Assembly (NCBI GenBank): GCA_023396535.1
Contig: JAEWWD010000035.1
Span: forward strand, 1 to 16,203
From: Bacillota bacterium
GTDB lineage: Bacteria > Bacillota > Clostridia > Christensenellales > CAG-138
Reading direction: 5' to 3'
DNA: 16,203 nucleotides
Position 1 is the stretch's first letter, and each line of letters begins with the position of its first letter. The position numbers were made by a program, and so were the translations under genes. The notes beneath the pieces were generated by a model. It was given only the letters and a program-made list of their open reading frames with translations, had not been told where the DNA came from and did no database searches. This document shows positions 13,774 through 16,203 of this stretch, piece after piece.

Positions 13774-15486
13774 TTTCCCGTCTTCCTTTCTGTAAAACGT
13801 GTTCCCGCCGATAAACTCCCGCAGTATCGACGTGGGCGGTACCTCGTCCTCCACGTCCGCCACGGCGAAATAGTTCAGGAATTTCACTAGATCGCGCGCC
13901 ATGCAGAAATACGGGCTTTCGTCGGATACCGCGCGCAGCAGCGGGAATATGTGCTTTTTGAGCACGGCGGGCTCATATACGAGCGCCGTGTTGAAAAACG
14001 CGTCCGCCTGCTCCTGATAGGGGAATATCCATTTTTCTTCCCCCCGGCGCACGCTCTGCCACATGGAAAGAGTCTGCTCCACGCTTGCGCCGCGCATTTC
14101 GTGATCGCGCACCATGCGCCGCAGCAGCCGGATATCCGTGGTGCGGATGCGGTTGTGGTCGTCGAGGTTGAGCGTGGTCAGCGCGCTGACGTATACGCGG
14201 AATATCTGCTCGATGGGGATGGCGGGGCTGAGCATGCGCGGGTTGAGCCCGTGTATGCCCTCTATGATGAGCGGTTCGTCCGGCCCCACGTGCAGCAGGC
14301 GGCCTTTTGGCGCGCGGCGGCCGGTCTTAAAATCGAAAATCGGTATCTCCACCGGTTCGCCGGCGAGCAGCAGCTCGAGATCCTTCCTGAACTGCTCGAT
14401 ATCCAGCGTATCGATGTGCTCCAGGTCGCGCTTTCCATCCTTATCCACGGGTACCAGATCGCGGTCGATATAATAATCGTCCAGCGAGATGGGGATGGGG
14501 CTTTTGCCCAGCACGCGAAGCTGCGTATACAGACGGTAGGCGGACGTTGTCTTTCCGGAGGAAGAGGGCCCCGCCAGCATGACGGCGCGCGCCCCGCGCT
14601 GCACGATGCGGTCCGCAAGCTGCGCGTAGCTTTTTTCATGCAGCGCCTCGCTCACGCGCACCAGCTCGCGCACGGTGCCGTTCATAGTCATGTCGTTGAG
14701 ATCGGCGACATTTCCGCAATGCAGCAGCCTGCCCCATTCGTCGCTTTCTTTGAACACCGCCGCCAGTTTGGGGCTGTGCTCGTAAACGCCGGGCTTATCC
14801 GGGTCGGCTTTGTCGGGCAGCAGCATGACGAGCCCCGGCGGCAGGGACAGTATGTCGAACACCCTGACATAGCCCGTGCTCGGCGCCATCTCGCCGTAGA
14901 AATAATCCATATACCCGTCGTGCCGGTACACGTCGAAATAGCTGAATTTGCGCCATTTCAGCAGGCGTACCTTGTCGACCTGCCCATCCTCCTGGAAAAA
15001 GGCGATGGCGTCGCCGATATCCAGCCGTTCGCGCTTGAGCGGATAGTTCGCTTCGATGATGCGCGCGCATTCCGCTTTGAGCAGCAGCGTTTCCTCCTGA
15101 GAAAGCGCCGGGCTCTTTTCAATCTGCAGATACAGCCCCGGTCCCAAAGAATACTGCACCAGCACGCGCGCGCCCGGGAACAGCCTGCGCACGGCCAGCA
15201 GCAGCACAAACAGCAGCGTGCGCTCGTATACGCGGCGGCCCATCTGGTCGCCGTAGCGAAGCAGGCGCACCACGCCGCACGCGCGCTCGATAGCGCTGCG
15301 CGGGGATTCTTCGCCGTCCTTCATGCGGACGGGGTCGTAATTAAGGTGGAATACTTCTCCGCCGATCTGCGCGGCAAGCGGCTTGGTTGCCATGTGCCCG
15401 CTCTCAAGCCCCGCGCGGCGGATGAGCTCGCTGAGCGTTTCGCCGCAGCAGGCTTCCACACTGATGCCGTCTATCTTCAAATGCAT
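13768..15486 (-). CDS. Nucleoside kinase with N-terminal TGS/ThrRS-like region and uridine-kinase domain
   Basis: A 572-residue cytosolic protein. The ATG at 15486 is chosen because GGAGGT precedes it; the frame extends 20 residues further without a site. The first 60 residues (MHLKIDGISVEACCGETLSEL) look like a TGS-type beta-grasp domain, followed by a region resembling the second additional domain of threonyl-tRNA synthetase without its zinc/editing histidines. The C-terminal half (from about 285) is a P-loop kinase: Walker A GPSSSGKT (306-313), then SLDDYYIDRD, and LIIEGIHGLN as in uridine kinases and phosphoribulokinases. This fused architecture is known among Firmicutes and Thermotoga as 'nucleoside kinase' with no firmly established substrate. 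Its stop codon is supplied by the edge of repeat copy 2. Confidence 0.87.
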   Translation of the reverse strand: MHLKIDGISVEACCGETLSELIRRAGLESGHMATKPLAAQIGGEVFHLNYDPVRMKDGEESPRSAIERACGVVRLLRYGDQMGRRVYERTLLFVLLLAVRRLFPGARVLVQYSLGPGLYLQIEKSPALSQEETLLLKAECARIIEANYPLKRERLDIGDAIAFFQEDGQVDKVRLLKWRKFSYFDVYRHDGYMDYFYGEMAPSTGYVRVFDILSLPPGLVMLLPDKADPDKPGVYEHSPKLAAVFKESDEWGRLLHCGNVADLNDMTMNGTVRELVRVSEALHEKSYAQLADRIVQRGARAVMLAGPSSSGKTTSAYRLYTQLRVLGKSPIPISLDDYYIDRDLVPVDKDGKRDLEHIDTLDIEQFRKDLELLLAGEPVEIPIFDFKTGRRAPKGRLLHVGPDEPLIIEGIHGLNPRMLSPAIPIEQIFRVYVSALTTLNLDDHNRIRTTDIRLLRRMVRDHEMRGASVEQTLSMWQSVRRGEEKWIFPYQEQADAFFNTALVYEPAVLKKHIFPLLRAVSDESPYFCMARDLVKFLNYFAVADVEDEVPPTSILREFIGGNTFYRKEDGKE

Positions 15487-15541
15487 GAAATACCTCCGTT
15501 TCCGACAATGTGCGATTGCCTGTTCAGTCGGTATATGCCCT

Positions 15542-15570
15542 ATCATATCATGCCCCGGACGCGGGGAAAA
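15542..15570 (-). promoter_or_regulatory. Candidate promoter of the nucleoside kinase gene
   Basis: On the minus strand, an extended -10 TGA-TATGAT (hexamer 15547-15542) lies 56 bases before the ATG. The -35 at 17 bases (TTTTCC) is poor. A CCCCG/CGGGG inverted repeat (15553-15566) fills the spacer and could be an operator. Confidence 0.45.
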
Positions 15571-15619
15571 TGTATTTGCAGTATTTTTTCCCAGTCGAAG
15601 CCTGAAACCGCGCTTTTCG

Positions 15620-15648
15620 TTGACCGTCCGGAATATTTGCGTTACAAT
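15620..15648 (+). promoter_or_regulatory. Promoter of the nfnA-like gene
   Basis: TTGACC (15620-15625), 17-base spacer, TACAAT (15643-15648). A small inverted repeat GTTGCA/TGCAAC (15680-15685 and 15698-15703) in the leader lies just before the ribosome-binding site. Confidence 0.7.
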
Positions 15649-15720
15649 TCTAAGGTATGCGTGCCCTTGGAATTTTCATGTTGCAACTGTGTAACGATGC
15701 AACCTAGAGGAGGAGTCCTG

Positions 15721-16203
15721 ATGTACGAAATCGTTAAAAAACGTCCGCTTCATGAGACGGTCACCTTAATGGAGGTGCAAGCGCCCATGGTAGCCAAAAA
15801 GGCGCAGCCCGGCCAGTTCATCATACTGCGTATCGATGAGCAGGGCGAGCGCATTCCGTTAACCATCGCGGGGTATGACCGCGACAAGGGTACGGTTACA
15901 ATCATATTCCAGAAAGTCGGCGCTACGACCAAACGTCTGGATACGCTCAACGAAGGCGAGTACCTGCTCGATTTTGTAGGCCCGCTGGGCAAGCCCAGCG
16001 AGTTTGAGGATATGAAGGGCAAAAAGGTCGCCGTCATCGGCGGGGGACTGGGCATTGCCATCGCGTATCCGCAGGCGAAAGCGCTGCACGAAATCGGCGC
16101 GGACGTCGATATCATCGTCGGCTTCCGCAATACCAGTCTGTTCATATTGGTGGACGAGCTTAAGAACGCCTGCACCAACCTCTATATTATGACGGACGAC
16201 GGC
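15721..16203 (+). CDS. nfnA: Ferredoxin:NADP+ oxidoreductase subunit alpha (NfnA-like), 3' truncated
   Basis: 161 codons are visible before the window ends; the family is about 280 residues. GAGGAGG precedes the ATG at 15721. The FAD-binding barrel contains QPGQFIILRIDEQGERIPLT and DRDKGTVTIIFQKVG, with the RxPLT flavin motif. The NAD-binding Rossmann part begins KVAVIGGGLGIAIAYPQAKAL. This pattern, starting MYEIVKKRPL and with AxxVAKKAQPGQF, is typical of the alpha subunit of electron-bifurcating NADH-dependent ferredoxin:NADP+ oxidoreductase (also called sulfide dehydrogenase beta subunit) in anaerobes. The C-terminal 2Fe-2S cysteines and the partner nfnB would lie to the right. A dihydroorotate dehydrogenase electron-transfer subunit (PyrK) is the main alternative. 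Confidence 0.82.
   Translation, partial: MYEIVKKRPLHETVTLMEVQAPMVAKKAQPGQFIILRIDEQGERIPLTIAGYDRDKGTVTIIFQKVGATTKRLDTLNEGEYLLDFVGPLGKPSEFEDMKGKKVAVIGGGLGIAIAYPQAKALHEIGADVDIIVGFRNTSLFILVDELKNACTNLYIMTDDG

Overview
The window reads as a chromosomal segment from a G+C-rich member of the Firmicutes, most likely an uncultured gut-type Clostridia lineage. The evidence is the gene order rpmG-secE-nusG-rplK-rplA-rplJ-rplL, a Firmicutes-type L10 leader, a YhaM/Cbf1-type exoribonuclease, a UPF0316 membrane protein and the start of an NfnA-type flavoprotein, together with strong GGAGG ribosome-binding sites and extended -10 promoters. The genus-level placement is inference.

Layout. 1-2700: the 3' part of a large fused enzyme (acyl-AMP ligase, carrier protein, PLP-dependent alpha-oxoamine synthase), closed by a terminator. 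2774-3511: a stand-alone ferritin-like protein followed by an unusual run of hairpins. 3589-4243: a DUF4203-like multi-pass membrane protein and terminator. 4292-5690: an organophosphate-antiporter-like MFS transporter that converges on yhaM (5696-6670, minus strand) over a shared bidirectional terminator. 6700-6830: a divergent promoter region. 6802-10664: the translation/secretion cluster rpmG, secE, nusG, rplK, rplA, [promoter + L10 leader], rplJ, rplL, ending in a strong terminator. 10707-12766: an AT-richer PAS-PAS-GGDEF-HD-GYP cyclic-di-GMP gene with its own promoter and terminator, sitting where rpoB would normally follow. 12877-13588: a UPF0316 membrane protein. 13768-15486 (minus): a TGS-like/uridine-kinase-like nucleoside kinase. 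15620 to the end: promoter and 5' part of an nfnA-like gene.

How the genes work together. The only clear functional operon is the ribosomal/transcription/secretion cluster. rpmG, secE and nusG follow one strong promoter, rplK-rplA come after a repeat insertion, and rplJL has its own promoter and an L10-responsive leader. The other genes look like single transcription units with individual promoters and terminators.

Two copies (about 8038-8238 and 13589-13773) of a MITE-like palindromic element are present. They share nearly identical AT-rich ends and carry four subterminal hairpins whose arms covary around a common CCyGCrGG core; one copy lies inside the ribosomal cluster. Together with the ligase-carrier-oxoamine synthase fusion and the displaced rpoBC, this is the most interesting content. 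I see no phage, toxin-antitoxin, CRISPR or defence system.
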